Origin: an uncultured Bacteroidia bacterium
GTDB lineage: Bacteria; Bacteroidota; Bacteroidia; Bacteroidales; Prolixibacteraceae
Assembly (NCBI GenBank): GCA_903927965.1
Contig: CAIYPA010000029.1
Span: 1 to 57,159 of the forward strand
DNA: 57,159 bases
Direction of reading: 5' to 3'
The translations under genes were made by a program, and so were the position numbers. How positions within the stretch are numbered: position 1 is the stretch's first letter; each line of letters starts with the position of its first letter. Below are positions 1 through 8,465 of this stretch, piece after piece. Below the pieces are notes generated by a model. The model saw nothing but the letters and a program-made list of their open reading frames with translations, was not told where the DNA came from and did no database searches.

Positions 1-1125
1 ATCCGTATTCCCGACCTTACCGGATTTGACAAGACGGAGGTAGTAATACCCATAAGCTCCAGGAATGTTTACGACCATGCAATCCGCATTATCGGAGTGA
101 CGATTATTATAGTAGATTCGATGGATGAACTGGAGAAAGCCTTGAATTCAAGAACGGCAATGATTTACCTCATGGCAGGTTCCGAGACTTTACCAGGAGA
201 GAAATTCTCAATTGAATCAATTGCTAAGCTGGCAAAACCAAAAGGAATCCCAATTCTGGTGGACGCTGCTGCTGAAGATCTTACAATTCCCAATATTCAC
301 CTGGAGCAGGGTGCCTCGGTAGTCGTTTACAGCGGAGGGAAGGCCTTGTGCGGACCTCAATGTGCAGGGCTTGTGCTTGGAAGGAAAGACATCCTGATGT
401 CTGCCTGGCAGGCAAGTGCACCGCATCATGGCCCCTGCCGCGACAACAAGGTCGGAAAAGAGGAGATGATGGGGATGGTTGCTGCCGTCGAATCGTGGGC
501 AACACGCGACCACGTTGAAAAGGTAAAGACATGGCATACCTGGTTGGATAATATTTCAAAACGAGTTCTTTCATTAGGTGGGATAAAAACTTCTGTGAAT
601 GAGCCACAAGGTCTTTCGAATCGAAGCCCATCACTGACAATTTCATGGAATTTAGAGCAGATCGCCATCCATGGGGCCGATGTAGGAGAAGAGCTGGCCA
701 ACTCAGAACCCAGGATCGCACTTCATGGAAACTCGACCGATAATTCGGGAAATACCTCAATTTCTGTCACTTCCGGTCAGATGCAACCTGGTAATGATAA
801 GATCGTCGCTGACAGGATTGTTGAGATTTTGTCGAGAAAACACGAAAAGCCTAAAGAGATGGGGTCTCCTTCTGTCAATGTTACCGGACGTTGGGATGTT
901 GACATCGAATTTTACAGTAGCAAAAGCCGTCACTCCTTCTTTCTTGAACAGGAAGGCAACTGGATCAAAGGGGCACATCAGGGAGATTTTTCAGTCAGGG
1001 ACTTGACAGGTGCCGTTGAAGGCAATCAGGTCAAACTAAGCAGTTCCGACCGGCATATTGCAGATAATATTCTGTTTATCTTCTCAGGAACCGTTTCCGG
1101 GGATACTCTTTCCGGTCAGATCTAG
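1..1125 (+). CDS. SelA-like PLP-dependent enzyme, 3' part (5' end outside window)
   Basis: The reading frame is open from base 1, so the gene starts upstream and only about the last 374 codons before the first stop are visible. The protein resembles the SelA-like / D-glucosaminate-6-phosphate ammonia-lyase group of fold-type I PLP enzymes. It has a VDAAAED segment of the PLP-aspartate type and an SGGKALCGPQ motif whose lysine is the expected Schiff-base residue. A C-terminal all-beta domain follows (from about GRWDVDIEFYSSK), as is common in Bacteroidota versions. The substrate cannot be told; amino-acid or amino-sugar beta-elimination is a family-based guess. The TAG at 1123-1125 appears premature, because the same frame continues with family-like sequence to 1227. 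It could be a nonsense-truncated gene or a naturally shorter variant. Confidence 0.75.
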   Translation: MRIPDLTGFDKTEVVIPISSRNVYDHAIRIIGVTIIIVDSMDELEKALNSRTAMIYLMAGSETLPGEKFSIESIAKLAKPKGIPILVDAAAEDLTIPNIHLEQGASVVVYSGGKALCGPQCAGLVLGRKDILMSAWQASAPHHGPCRDNKVGKEEMMGMVAAVESWATRDHVEKVKTWHTWLDNISKRVLSLGGIKTSVNEPQGLSNRSPSLTISWNLEQIAIHGADVGEELANSEPRIALHGNSTDNSGNTSISVTSGQMQPGNDKIVADRIVEILSRKHEKPKEMGSPSVNVTGRWDVDIEFYSSKSRHSFFLEQEGNWIKGAHQGDFSVRDLTGAVEGNQVKLSSSDRHIADNILFIFSGTVSGDTLSGQI

Positions 1126-1227
1126 ATGGGTGAATACATCAGGGCAACATTCAAGGCAACACGGAACAACCAAAAAGTTGTGAAGAAAGCGATAAAGTTC
1201 CCCAAGGGGCAGCCGTTGGCGACGTAG
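1126..1227 (+). pseudogene. In-frame continuation after the TAG stop of the SelA-like gene
   Basis: Directly after the TAG the same frame codes MGEYIRATFKATRNNQ, then more basic residues, then PKGQPLAT, and stops at a second TAG (1225-1227). The GEY-x-x-A-x-F-x-A-x-R pattern and the closing PKGxPLA are what I expect at the end of the beta-domain of this family. The segment therefore looks like the original C-terminus cut off by one stop codon. Without homologue alignment this stays an inference. Confidence 0.5.
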
Positions 1228-1261
1228 TGGGGACAGAGGGCATGGGGCGATGAGCAAGGGG

Positions 1262-1297
1262 CTGTTGGCACTGGCAACTGGCGGCTGGCTACTGGCG
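1262..1297. repeat. GGCGGCTGG-type dispersed repeat
   Basis: The tract alternates CTGGCAACTGG and CGGCTGGCTACTGGCG units in the gap behind the SelA-like gene. Very similar tracts occur at 14497-14530 and 18170-18330, with a degenerate one at 9771-9794. The rest of the gap to 1394 holds no gene that I can see. Confidence 0.7.
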
Positions 1298-1394
1298 TTC
1301 AAAGGCTGACCCTGCAATCGAAGGTTATAGTCTTAAACTAATTACAACACTGTTTTTCAATATTTTAAAATACTTTAAAGAACTTCTTAAAACT

Positions 1395-2522
1395 ATGAGC
1401 AAATATTTATACAATCGGTTCAACCAATTGGTGGGTTCACTTTTTATTTCTGCAGTACTCTGTCAAATAGCTTTCTCCTCCACCATAGAAAGGAAACCGA
1501 AGAACACCCCCTTTCAATCTGAAAGATTAGTCAATCTTACAATCCCTGATGATCCCATAAGGAGTTCCATTTTTACCGACACAGGAATTTCAATAAAGGT
1601 CTTTCGTTCGGTTGTTGTTGACAATGACAATACCAAATGGTTTGTTAGCGAACAGGGAATTGTCAGTTTTGATGGGGAAAAGTGGGTTTTGCACAACAAG
1701 AACCCCAAAGTGGCGACCCAGGACCTGAACGATGTTGCCTATGAAGTCAGCCCGAAGGGACCGCTATTGTGGATTGCCTCCGGGAAAGGAGTTACTGGCA
1801 CCACTCTTCCATTCAATGCAGAAACAGATGTAACGACTTATCTGATTGGAAATACACCAATTCTTAACGACAAAGTGCTACGGGTATCAGTGGGGAAAAG
1901 CCCAATACGTTGGTTTGGAACGGCAAAAGGTGTATCAGCACAGAGGGAAGAGAAATGGTTAAAGCCCGATTACGACGATTATTATCCGGTGGAGCTATTT
2001 ATGGATAACACAATTACATCAATGGCCACCAATCCGGGAGGTGATTCCTTGTACGTTGCAACCAAAGGGGCTGGTGTTGCCAGAATGATGAGAAACGATG
2101 TTGATGGGATCTCAGGGGCATCCGTTTATGCCCAATGGGGCCCGATCCTTTTGCCATCCGACAATATTTACAGTGTTTTCATTGAAAACAATGGCACCAA
2201 ATGGTTCGGTACGGACAAGGGAATTGCTCGCCATATTGGAAACAATACGCTCCAAAACTGGAAAGTCTATACAATTAAGGATGGACTGATCGATAATTTT
2301 GTCCAGTCAATTGCCTCCGACAAAACAGGTCAGATCTGGGTCGGTACAAAATCAGGAGTATCGATCTATAATGGTTCGGCATGGTCATCCTTTACAAAAG
2401 ACGCAGGATTGAACAGCAACAATATTCTTTGCATTGCTGTTGACCAGTCAGGAACTGTCTGGTTGGGAACCGACGATGGGGTAACCAGTTACGAAAAAGG
2501 GAAATTTACCAATTATAGATAA
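1395..2522 (+). CDS. Exported two-component-regulator-type propeller protein
   Basis: This is a 375-residue protein with an N-terminal hydrophobic signal (GSLFISAVLCQIAFS). It is followed by repeated blades of the Reg_prop type: KWFGTDKGIARH, QIWVGTKSGVSIYNG and VWLGTDDGVTSYEKG are three clear copies about 45 residues apart, with weaker copies before them. Such beta-propellers form the periplasmic sensor of hybrid two-component systems in Bacteroidota. Here there is no transmembrane, kinase or DNA-binding part after the propeller, so the protein probably acts as a stand-alone exported propeller. Its ligand is unknown. The start is the ATG at 1395. It is followed by an independent promoter for the FKBP gene. 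Confidence 0.8.
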   Translation: MSKYLYNRFNQLVGSLFISAVLCQIAFSSTIERKPKNTPFQSERLVNLTIPDDPIRSSIFTDTGISIKVFRSVVVDNDNTKWFVSEQGIVSFDGEKWVLHNKNPKVATQDLNDVAYEVSPKGPLLWIASGKGVTGTTLPFNAETDVTTYLIGNTPILNDKVLRVSVGKSPIRWFGTAKGVSAQREEKWLKPDYDDYYPVELFMDNTITSMATNPGGDSLYVATKGAGVARMMRNDVDGISGASVYAQWGPILLPSDNIYSVFIENNGTKWFGTDKGIARHIGNNTLQNWKVYTIKDGLIDNFVQSIASDKTGQIWVGTKSGVSIYNGSAWSSFTKDAGLNSNNILCIAVDQSGTVWLGTDDGVTSYEKGKFTNYR

Positions 2523-2558
2523 AATCATTTTTTTTACTTTTTAAACAATTAAACCCCT

Positions 2559-2588
2559 ATTGATTTAAGGATTAAATTTCTATCTTCG
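2559..2588 (+). promoter_or_regulatory. Promoter of the FKBP gene (Bacteroidota type)
   Basis: A TATCTTCG element at 2581-2588 matches the Bacteroidota -7 consensus TAnnTTTG with one change. An ATTG lies 18 bp upstream (2559-2562) at the expected -33 distance. It sits about 40 bp before the preferred ATG at 2630. Confidence 0.55.
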
Positions 2589-2629
2589 CAGCTTTTAAAA
2601 CAACATTGAAAATTTATAAGAAAACGGTT

Positions 2630-3331
2630 ATGCAAATTAAATCATTGGTTATTACATTAGTTGCAGGAGCACTTTTTATGGGTTCATGCAACACGCCCCA
2701 GAGTACGAAAGTAACGCTGAAATCACTTGCTGATTCTGCTGCCTATGCCATTGGTATTGACATAGGAAACAACATCAAGAAAAATCTTCCTACCGCACCG
2801 GGAGGCAAAGAACTTGATCAGAAAATTATCCTTGCGGCTTTCACGAGTGCCCTTAACGGTGACTCATCAAAAATCCCAACTGCTAATATTCAAACTGTTA
2901 CGCAGAGCTATTTTATGAAAGCACAACAGGTTGAAGCTGGTAAAGCAGGCGAGGCCGGTAAAAAATTCCTTGAGGAAAATGGCAAAAAAGCTGGTGTAAA
3001 AACAACAGCCAGTGGTCTTCAGTATGAAATCATGAAAGAAGGTACAGGTCCAAAACCTTTGGCAACCGACACTGTCATTGTTCATTACCATGGTACAACA
3101 ATCGAAGGTAAAGTATTCGATAGTTCAGTTGACCGCAAAGAACCAGCTAAATTCCCTGTTAATCAGGTTATTCCAGGATGGACAGAAGCACTTCAGTTGA
3201 TGCCTGTAGGTTCAAAATGGAAATTGGTTATCCCATCTGCGTTGGCTTATGGTGAGCGTGGAGCAGGTGCTGATATCAAACCTAATGCTGTTCTTGTTTT
3301 TGAAGTTGAATTGCTCTCGATCAAAAAATAA
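2630..3331 (+). CDS. FKBP-type peptidyl-prolyl cis-trans isomerase, lipoprotein
   Basis: The 233-residue protein starts with a lipoprotein signal (MQIKSLVITLVAGALFMGSC, with the acylated Cys at residue 20). An FKBP N-terminal dimerisation domain follows (SLADSAAYAIGIDIGNNIKK onward). The C-terminal FKBP catalytic domain has TDTVIVHYHGTTIEGKVFDSS, the VIPGWTEALQLMPVGSKW core and the IPSALAYGERGAG loop. It probably assists folding of exported proteins at a membrane. The ATG at 2630 is preferred over an upstream in-frame TTG (2606), because it places the signal peptide correctly and leaves room for the promoter. A strong terminator follows, so it is transcribed alone. Confidence 0.92.
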   Translation: MQIKSLVITLVAGALFMGSCNTPQSTKVTLKSLADSAAYAIGIDIGNNIKKNLPTAPGGKELDQKIILAAFTSALNGDSSKIPTANIQTVTQSYFMKAQQVEAGKAGEAGKKFLEENGKKAGVKTTASGLQYEIMKEGTGPKPLATDTVIVHYHGTTIEGKVFDSSVDRKEPAKFPVNQVIPGWTEALQLMPVGSKWKLVIPSALAYGERGAGADIKPNAVLVFEVELLSIKK

Positions 3332-3375
3332 TTTGATTTTTTAAATTACTTTTGGGGGATTATCCCCGATTATAG

Positions 3376-3405
3376 AATCCGGGACTTTCAGTTCCGGATT
3401 TTTTT
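3376..3405 (+). terminator. Rho-independent terminator of the FKBP gene
   Basis: An 11-bp stem with one G-U pair (AATCCGGGACT / AGTTCCGGATT) with a TTC loop is followed by a run of T. Confidence 0.85.
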
Positions 3406-3425
3406 ATAACTTAAAACAAACAGAT

Positions 3426-3800
3426 ATGAGCTTTAAAACAAAAGGAAAAGTATTGCAGATTCTCCCCGAGCAAAAAGGGACGAGTCCACGTGGTGATTGG
3501 AAAAAGCAGGATTTTGTCATTGAAGCGGCTGACGATTCACAATATCCCAAGAAGATTTGCTTCACGCTTTTTAATGACAAAAACGGGACTTTCGACAAGG
3601 TCAAAACCAACTCGGAGGTAGAGGTTTCGTTCAGCATCGAGTCACGCGAGTACAATGGAAAGTGGTATAGTAATGTCAATGCATTCCGCGTTGATTTGGT
3701 TTCACCGGGAAGTAGCGGAGATCATACTCCACCACCTTATACAGCTGCAGATATCCCACCTATGGGAGATTCTGATGACAAGGATGACCTTCCGTTCTAA
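3426..3800 (+). CDS. DUF3127 OB-fold protein with SSB-like acidic tail
   Basis: The 124-residue protein matches DUF3127, a small Bacteroidota family predicted to have an OB fold (GKVLQILPEQKGTSPRGDWKKQ, later VEVSFSIESREYNGKWYSNVNAFRVD). After the fold comes a Pro/Gly-rich linker, and the extreme C-terminus is DDKDDLPF. This resembles the acidic DDDIPF tip by which single-stranded DNA-binding protein recruits partners. A single-stranded nucleic acid-binding role is therefore reasonable but unproven. The gene is monocistronic, between two terminators. Confidence 0.85.
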   Translation: MSFKTKGKVLQILPEQKGTSPRGDWKKQDFVIEAADDSQYPKKICFTLFNDKNGTFDKVKTNSEVEVSFSIESREYNGKWYSNVNAFRVDLVSPGSSGDHTPPPYTAADIPPMGDSDDKDDLPF

Positions 3801-3806
3801 AAAAGG

Positions 3807-3846
3807 AAAACGACAAAGCCCCCTGAAATGGAGGCTTTGTCGTTTT
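3807..3846. terminator. Bidirectional terminator
   Basis: A perfect 14-bp inverted repeat (AAAACGACAAAGCC / GGCTTTGTCGTTTT) with a 12-nt loop lies between the convergent DUF3127 and lrp genes. It is flanked by A and T runs and can serve both strands. Confidence 0.85.
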
Positions 3847-3866
3847 AGCAAATTAAAGTTTGTTGA

Positions 3867-4385
3867 TTATTTGATTGGAATTTGCCGTTTAAAGTCTTGT
3901 TCCAGGGATATAAAAGTTTCTGTCCTGGCTATTCCATCAATGGCTTGAAGGTCAGTGTCAATAATTTTCATCAGGTGCTTGTTGGTTTTGGTCTGGATCT
4001 TGATAAATATTGCCCATTGTCCTGTAGTGTGGTGACATTCAACAACTTCCTGTATCTCACGCAATTGCTTTAATACTTTTTTGTCGTAACTCACCTTTTC
4101 GAGGTAAATACCCATATAGGCGGTCGTATTGTAACCCAGCTTCTGAGGGCTCACCAAAAATTCCGAACCAGTTATTACGCCCATAGCCATCAACCTCTGC
4201 ACCCTCTGATGGATGGCTGCACCTGAAACCCCACACTCCCTGGCAACTTCAAGAAAGGGGATCCGTGCATTTGCAGTAATCAACTTAAGAATTTTCCGGT
4301 CAAGATCATCAATCTGGACACTTTCTTCTTTGAAATCTTCTTCTTTATTATTGTTCTTCTTCACGATGCTTTCAATTTGATACAA
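3867..4385 (-). CDS. Lrp/AsnC family transcriptional regulator (paralogue 1)
   Basis: The protein has an N-terminal helix-turn-helix (IDDLDRKILKLITANARIPF, then VARECGVSGAAIHQRVQRL) and a C-terminal RAM ligand-binding domain (VVECHHTTGQWAIFIKIQT, ARTETFISLEQDFKRQIPI). Lrp-type proteins sense amino acids or other small metabolites and act as dimers to octamers. A close paralogue lies at 13257-13724. The start is uncertain: the frame opens at a TTG (4385) and there is a GTG at 4364, but no ATG precedes the HTH. The Lys/Glu-rich leader before residue 23 may not all be translated. Confidence 0.9.
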   Translation of the reverse strand: MYQIESIVKKNNNKEEDFKEESVQIDDLDRKILKLITANARIPFLEVARECGVSGAAIHQRVQRLMAMGVITGSEFLVSPQKLGYNTTAYMGIYLEKVSYDKKVLKQLREIQEVVECHHTTGQWAIFIKIQTKTNKHLMKIIDTDLQAIDGIARTETFISLEQDFKRQIPIK

Positions 4386-4541
4386 AAATGGCTAAAATTA
4401 TTCATATTTAGAACAAACATCATAAAATTTGCTTCGAGAGATATCCAATCGTAAGCTATAGATAAATGTTAGATGCTAAACCACTCATTTAGAAGTGATA
4501 ACAAAATGATCCTGAGAAAAAAAATCAAAACGGTTTATTTC

Positions 4542-5792
4542 CTAATTACACGGAACTGAAGTTGTCCCCGAAGGGTTCTGGAATACGCGCAACTCAAATA
4601 CAGGCAATACAGCAAAAATATGGTCAAATATTTCGGCTTGCAACGCTTCATAAAGATCGCCTTGTTGTGCCTTGCTGAACACGATTACTTCAACAGGAAG
4701 CCCTCTTTCGTTGGATTGCAGGAACCTGACCATTCGTGTCATATTTTCATGAATCCCAGGATGTGAACAACAATAACCTTCAAGGTATTTTTTAAACAAC
4801 GAAAGATTGGTTGGAAAGTCAAACAAGTTCATTTTAAGTCCCTCTACATTAAGATCATCCTGGTACTCATCCCCATTAGAGTATTCCGGATTTAGGAATT
4901 CATTAAAATAGGGCAGCCTGCCAATCCGGTTCATTAAATCCTGATCACACAAACGGATAGTGTTAATATCAATATATACAGAACGTTGGATCCTGCGCCC
5001 CCCGGATTCCATCATTCCAACCCAGTTGGTGACCGGTTCCGAAACCAGTGAATAGGTGGGGATCATTGTGATTGTCTTGTCCCAGTTCTGTACCTTTACA
5101 GTTGTGAGGGAGATGTCGTAAACTGTTCCATCCACATTGAACCTTGGAACAGTGATCCAGTCACCTGGTTTTATCATATTGTTTGCTGCCAATTGAATAC
5201 TTGCAACAAAACCCAATATTGGATCCTTAAAAACCAACATCAAAACTGCGGCAAGTGCTCCAAGTCCGGCAAATAAACTGGCGGGATTTTTATCGACCAG
5301 CACAGAAATGATAAAAATTGAACCAAAGAAGTAAATAAAGATTTTCACAAGTTGGATGTACCCCTTAATGGGACGGTCTTTTGCATATGGATAGGTATTG
5401 TAGATCTCCATTGCTGCATTTAAAAACCGGTTAATCGCTGTAATAAAAATAATTGCGAGGTAAATTTGCGCAATTCCCTTAATAATCAAAGGCAATAAAG
5501 TTATTTCCTCCCCTGCAAAACCCGCTGAAGTATAGATGATCAATGCTGGAACGATGTGGGTCAAAGCATGAAAAACCTTGTGATTAAATAATGTATCGTC
5601 CCAGACACCTGTGGTTTTCAATACAAGGCGCCCTATCACTTTAACAAATATCTTTCTGAAGATCAGAAAGACAATGAAAGCAAAGATGACAAGGATAAGG
5701 AAAGATATAAGCGCAGCCCCATGTACGGCCATCCGGTTATAGATCCCATTGTTCAATAAAAACTCTTTGATATATTCGAATAATACAGACAT
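4542..5792 (-). CDS. Mechanosensitive ion channel, MscS family (YbdG-like)
   Basis: The 416-residue membrane protein has about five hydrophobic segments in its first 190 residues. They are followed by the MscS pore/beta-domain signature (GLGALAAVLMLVFKDPILGF, IKPGDWITV, VDGTVYDISLTTVKVQNWD). The long soluble C-terminal part with VYIDINTIRLCDQDLM and VIVFSKAQQGDLYEALQAEIFDHIFAVLP matches the YbdG/MscM-like branch. It should open on membrane tension to release osmolytes. It is monocistronic, divergent from the M64 peptidase gene and upstream of lrp. Confidence 0.9.
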   Translation of the reverse strand: MSVLFEYIKEFLLNNGIYNRMAVHGAALISFLILVIFAFIVFLIFRKIFVKVIGRLVLKTTGVWDDTLFNHKVFHALTHIVPALIIYTSAGFAGEEITLLPLIIKGIAQIYLAIIFITAINRFLNAAMEIYNTYPYAKDRPIKGYIQLVKIFIYFFGSIFIISVLVDKNPASLFAGLGALAAVLMLVFKDPILGFVASIQLAANNMIKPGDWITVPRFNVDGTVYDISLTTVKVQNWDKTITMIPTYSLVSEPVTNWVGMMESGGRRIQRSVYIDINTIRLCDQDLMNRIGRLPYFNEFLNPEYSNGDEYQDDLNVEGLKMNLFDFPTNLSLFKKYLEGYCCSHPGIHENMTRMVRFLQSNERGLPVEVIVFSKAQQGDLYEALQAEIFDHIFAVLPVFELRVFQNPSGTTSVPCN

Positions 5793-5864
5793 AGCTGAAA
5801 TAATTTATCAATCAAAAAAACTAATTTTGAAAATTCTTTGCAAAAATAGTGAAAGATAACCATC

Positions 5865-7142
5865 ATGAAGAAACTTTTATTTCGTATCCTACTACTTTGT
5901 ATGCCAGTTTCGGTATTGGCAGCACCTATCTATGACAACTTTTTCACGCAGGATGTCATGCGATTTGATTACCTTTTATCGGGAAACCAATCCTCATCAA
6001 AGGTGATCCCATGTGAAATCAAAAAGGAAAGGACTTGGAGTGGATCACCTAACAACCTGATTGACAAGCAGAATTTAGGTACCTACTGCTTCAGGGTTTT
6101 AGACAAAAAAAGCGGTGAGCTTATATTCTCAAAAGGTTTCTGCCCATTGTTTCAGGAGTGGCAGTCAACAGCAGAAGCCAAGAAGATAGACAAAGCATTT
6201 TATCAGGTGATAAGGTTTCCTTTTCCGAAAAAGGATGTGCAACTTAAAATCTATCGCAGGGATTTTGATGGGAAATTTATTGAAATCTATTCGACTGAAA
6301 TCAATCCGGAAAACTATTTCATTCTAGATGAAGCCCCTTTGAATGTACCGGTTGAGAAAATCCTTTTCTCTGGTGACATCGCCCACAAGATTGATATTGC
6401 CATTCTGGCCGAAGGATACACCGAAGGTGAGATGGACAAGTTTGTGGGAGATGCCAAAAGGTTGACGGATTCCCTTTTTGCTGCTGCCCCATTTTCGGAA
6501 ATGAAGAACTATTTTAATGTATATGCCCTAAAAACACCGTCAGTTGAATCGGGTACTGATATACCGGGAGAGCACATCTATCGTAACACATTGTATAACA
6601 GCACATTCTTTACTTTTGATATTTCCAGATATCTCACAACTTCTGACATGAAAACCATTTGTGACCGGGGAGCGGTTGTACCGTACGATCAACTTTTTGT
6701 TTTGGTCAACTCGACAAGATATGGTGGAGGTGGGTTTTACAATTTTGTGACGGTCTGCACAAGTGACAACAAACTCTCTCCAAAGGTATTTGTACACGAA
6801 TTTGGGCATGGCTTTGGCGGATTGGCTGACGAATATTACACTTCTCAAGTAGCCTATGACAATTATTACAACTTGAAAGCAGAACCATGGGAGCAAAACA
6901 TCACCACGTTGGTCGATTTTAAATCGAAATGGGCAAGTATGGTATCCTCAAATATTCCAATCCCCACCCCAAGAACAGTTGAATATGCCTCAAAAACCGG
7001 GGTCTTCGAAGGTGGAGGTTACATGGCCAAAGGAATATTCAGTCCAATGCAGGATTGCCGGATGAAATCAAACATAACCCGTGAATTTTGTTCGGTTTGT
7101 CAACAAGCAATCAAGAAAGTTATCCTCGAAAATACCAAATAA
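5865..7142 (+). CDS. Secreted M64-family (IgA peptidase-like) metallopeptidase
   Basis: A signal peptide (MKKLLFRILLLCMPVSVLAA) is followed by an N-terminal beta domain and the M64 catalytic domain. The zinc motif HEFGHGFGGLADEYY is complete: HExxH with the downstream acidic residues typical of the family. A DIAILAEGYTEGEMDKFVGDAKRLTD segment marks the start of the catalytic domain. Conserved cysteines follow near the C-terminus (QDCRMKSNITREFCSVC). The length of 425 residues is normal for the family in Bacteroidota. Substrate unknown; the IgA peptidase name comes from one characterised member. It is transcribed alone. Confidence 0.93.
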   Translation: MKKLLFRILLLCMPVSVLAAPIYDNFFTQDVMRFDYLLSGNQSSSKVIPCEIKKERTWSGSPNNLIDKQNLGTYCFRVLDKKSGELIFSKGFCPLFQEWQSTAEAKKIDKAFYQVIRFPFPKKDVQLKIYRRDFDGKFIEIYSTEINPENYFILDEAPLNVPVEKILFSGDIAHKIDIAILAEGYTEGEMDKFVGDAKRLTDSLFAAAPFSEMKNYFNVYALKTPSVESGTDIPGEHIYRNTLYNSTFFTFDISRYLTTSDMKTICDRGAVVPYDQLFVLVNSTRYGGGGFYNFVTVCTSDNKLSPKVFVHEFGHGFGGLADEYYTSQVAYDNYYNLKAEPWEQNITTLVDFKSKWASMVSSNIPIPTPRTVEYASKTGVFEGGGYMAKGIFSPMQDCRMKSNITREFCSVCQQAIKKVILENTK

Positions 7143-7169
7143 AAAAAGCCCGGGTTCCGGGCTTTTTTT
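7141..7169. terminator. Bidirectional terminator
   Basis: A perfect 13-bp arm pair (AAAAAAAGCCCGG / CCGGGCTTTTTTT) with a GTT loop lies between the convergent M64 peptidase and DUF6249 genes. Confidence 0.9.
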
Positions 7170-7185
7170 TGAATCCAAGTTAAAT

Positions 7186-7554
7186 TCAACCTTTTATTTC
7201 CTTCTGTGCCTCTTTTTCGTCCTCTTTATGTTGCCATAAATAAGCTACAATCAGGGCAATACCACCAAAAATAAAGATCATTGCAGGATAGGCTGTACCT
7301 TCGTCCATTGCGCCTCCATTGGAAAGAAAGTAAGCTGCAACAATGCCAAATCCGATACCAACAAGGAATAAACCCCATTTAAATAAAGAACTTGCATTTC
7401 CGGTTTTCTTTGCTTCAAAAAGAGTAGGGTCAGCACCTCTTTCGATTAAGGCCATCCTTTCGCGGTTACGGGATGTAATTCCGAGGTAAAAAATACCAAA
7501 AACCATTGCAAAAGCACCAAGGGGAACTAATATTCCAACTAAAAAAGGTTCCAT
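7186..7554 (-). CDS. DUF6249 small membrane protein
   Basis: The 122-residue protein has an N-terminal transmembrane helix (FLVGILVPLGAFAMVFGIFYLGI) and a short basic/acidic loop with ERMALIERGADP, the family hallmark. Two further helices follow (WGLFLVGIGFGIVAAYFL and AMIFIFGGIALIVAYLW), then a charged tail. This fits DUF6249, which often sits beside ECF sigma genes in Bacteroidota, as here (the sigma gene is divergent). Function unknown. The 335-bp gap to the sigma gene (7555-7889) has only short direct repeats (GGTGGAAATA-like near 7660) and presumed promoters. Confidence 0.8.
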   Translation of the reverse strand: MEPFLVGILVPLGAFAMVFGIFYLGITSRNRERMALIERGADPTLFEAKKTGNASSLFKWGLFLVGIGFGIVAAYFLSNGGAMDEGTAYPAMIFIFGGIALIVAYLWQHKEDEKEAQKEIKG

Positions 7555-7889
7555 AATATTCGTTTTTAAAAGTTAAACAATTGCCCATTTGACGCAGGTT
7601 GATTTGGGGAGGTTACAATATATTCGGAAAATATTTGAAGGTGGATCAATGTTGAAATAAAGTGGAAATAAGGTGGAAATATTGGATTACACTTCCAATA
7701 GGATTTTACTAACTTAGAGAAAAAGAAAATCCAAACAGTCTCGAAAAATTTTGCGGACGAACATCCCAAACCTGTTAATAAAAATTCCATCTAAATATTG
7801 TAAAAGGTTTTGTAATTTATCCCATCTTTGTTGTTGTTTTTTGCTTTGGAATTGTAACCACTTTCCCTGATGCATCGTCTAATCTGCAA

Positions 7890-8465
7890 ATGGAGAAAAA
7901 AACAGATGAATATTATATTCGTGAGATCCTCAAAGGAGACACAGGGTCTTTTTCACAATTGGTGGAGAGGTACAGTCATCTGGCATTTTCTTTGTCGATG
8001 AAACTTCTAAACCAACGGGAAGATGCTGAGGAGGCAGCGCAGGATTCGTTTGTTAAGGCATACAATTCGTTAAGTTCTTTTCAAAGCAGTTCAACGTTTA
8101 AAACATGGTTTTTCAGAATCATATATAACACATCCATTTCAAAACTAAGGACTCGCAAAAATTTTGAGGTTAAGTTTGATGATGTGAAGATCACTGATTC
8201 GGAAATCAATTACACAGAAAACGCAATTGGGCAGCTTAATTCGGAAGACAGGCAAAAGTACCTTCAGATCGGATTGGAAAGACTTGCCCCTGATGAGCGG
8301 GTATTGTTGAACATGTATTACTATGACGACTTTTCGATGGAAGAAATCAGTTCCATTACGGGACTTACAGAATCCAATGTAAAAGTCAAGATCCACAGGA
8401 GCAGAAAAAGGCTCCTTCAGGAATTAAAGTTCGTTTTAAAGGATGAAGTAATTTCAATATTATGA
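7890..8465 (+). CDS. ECF-type RNA polymerase sigma factor
   Basis: The 191-residue sigma-70 family protein has region 2 (FSQLVERYSHLAFSLSMKLL, REDAEEAAQDSFVKAYNSL, FKTWFFRIIYN) and region 4 (LAPDERVLLNMYYYDDFSMEEISSITGLTESNVKVKIHRSRKRL). It directs polymerase to a specific regulon. The downstream membrane protein overlaps its last 4 bases (ATGA), so the two are translationally coupled, which suggests a sigma/anti-sigma pair. The start is the ATG at 7890. Confidence 0.93.
   Translation: MEKKTDEYYIREILKGDTGSFSQLVERYSHLAFSLSMKLLNQREDAEEAAQDSFVKAYNSLSSFQSSSTFKTWFFRIIYNTSISKLRTRKNFEVKFDDVKITDSEINYTENAIGQLNSEDRQKYLQIGLERLAPDERVLLNMYYYDDFSMEEISSITGLTESNVKVKIHRSRKRLLQELKFVLKDEVISIL

Noticed and set aside
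1123-1125. Reading TAG as pyrrolysine or another amino acid
   Set aside because: TAG ends other genes here (for example at 9470 and 41941), and no pyl genes or special structure is seen.
7566-7790. Minus-strand open frame in the gap before the sigma factor
   Set aside because: Its composition is that of AT-rich gap DNA, it overlaps the promoter space of DUF6249, and it shows no motif.
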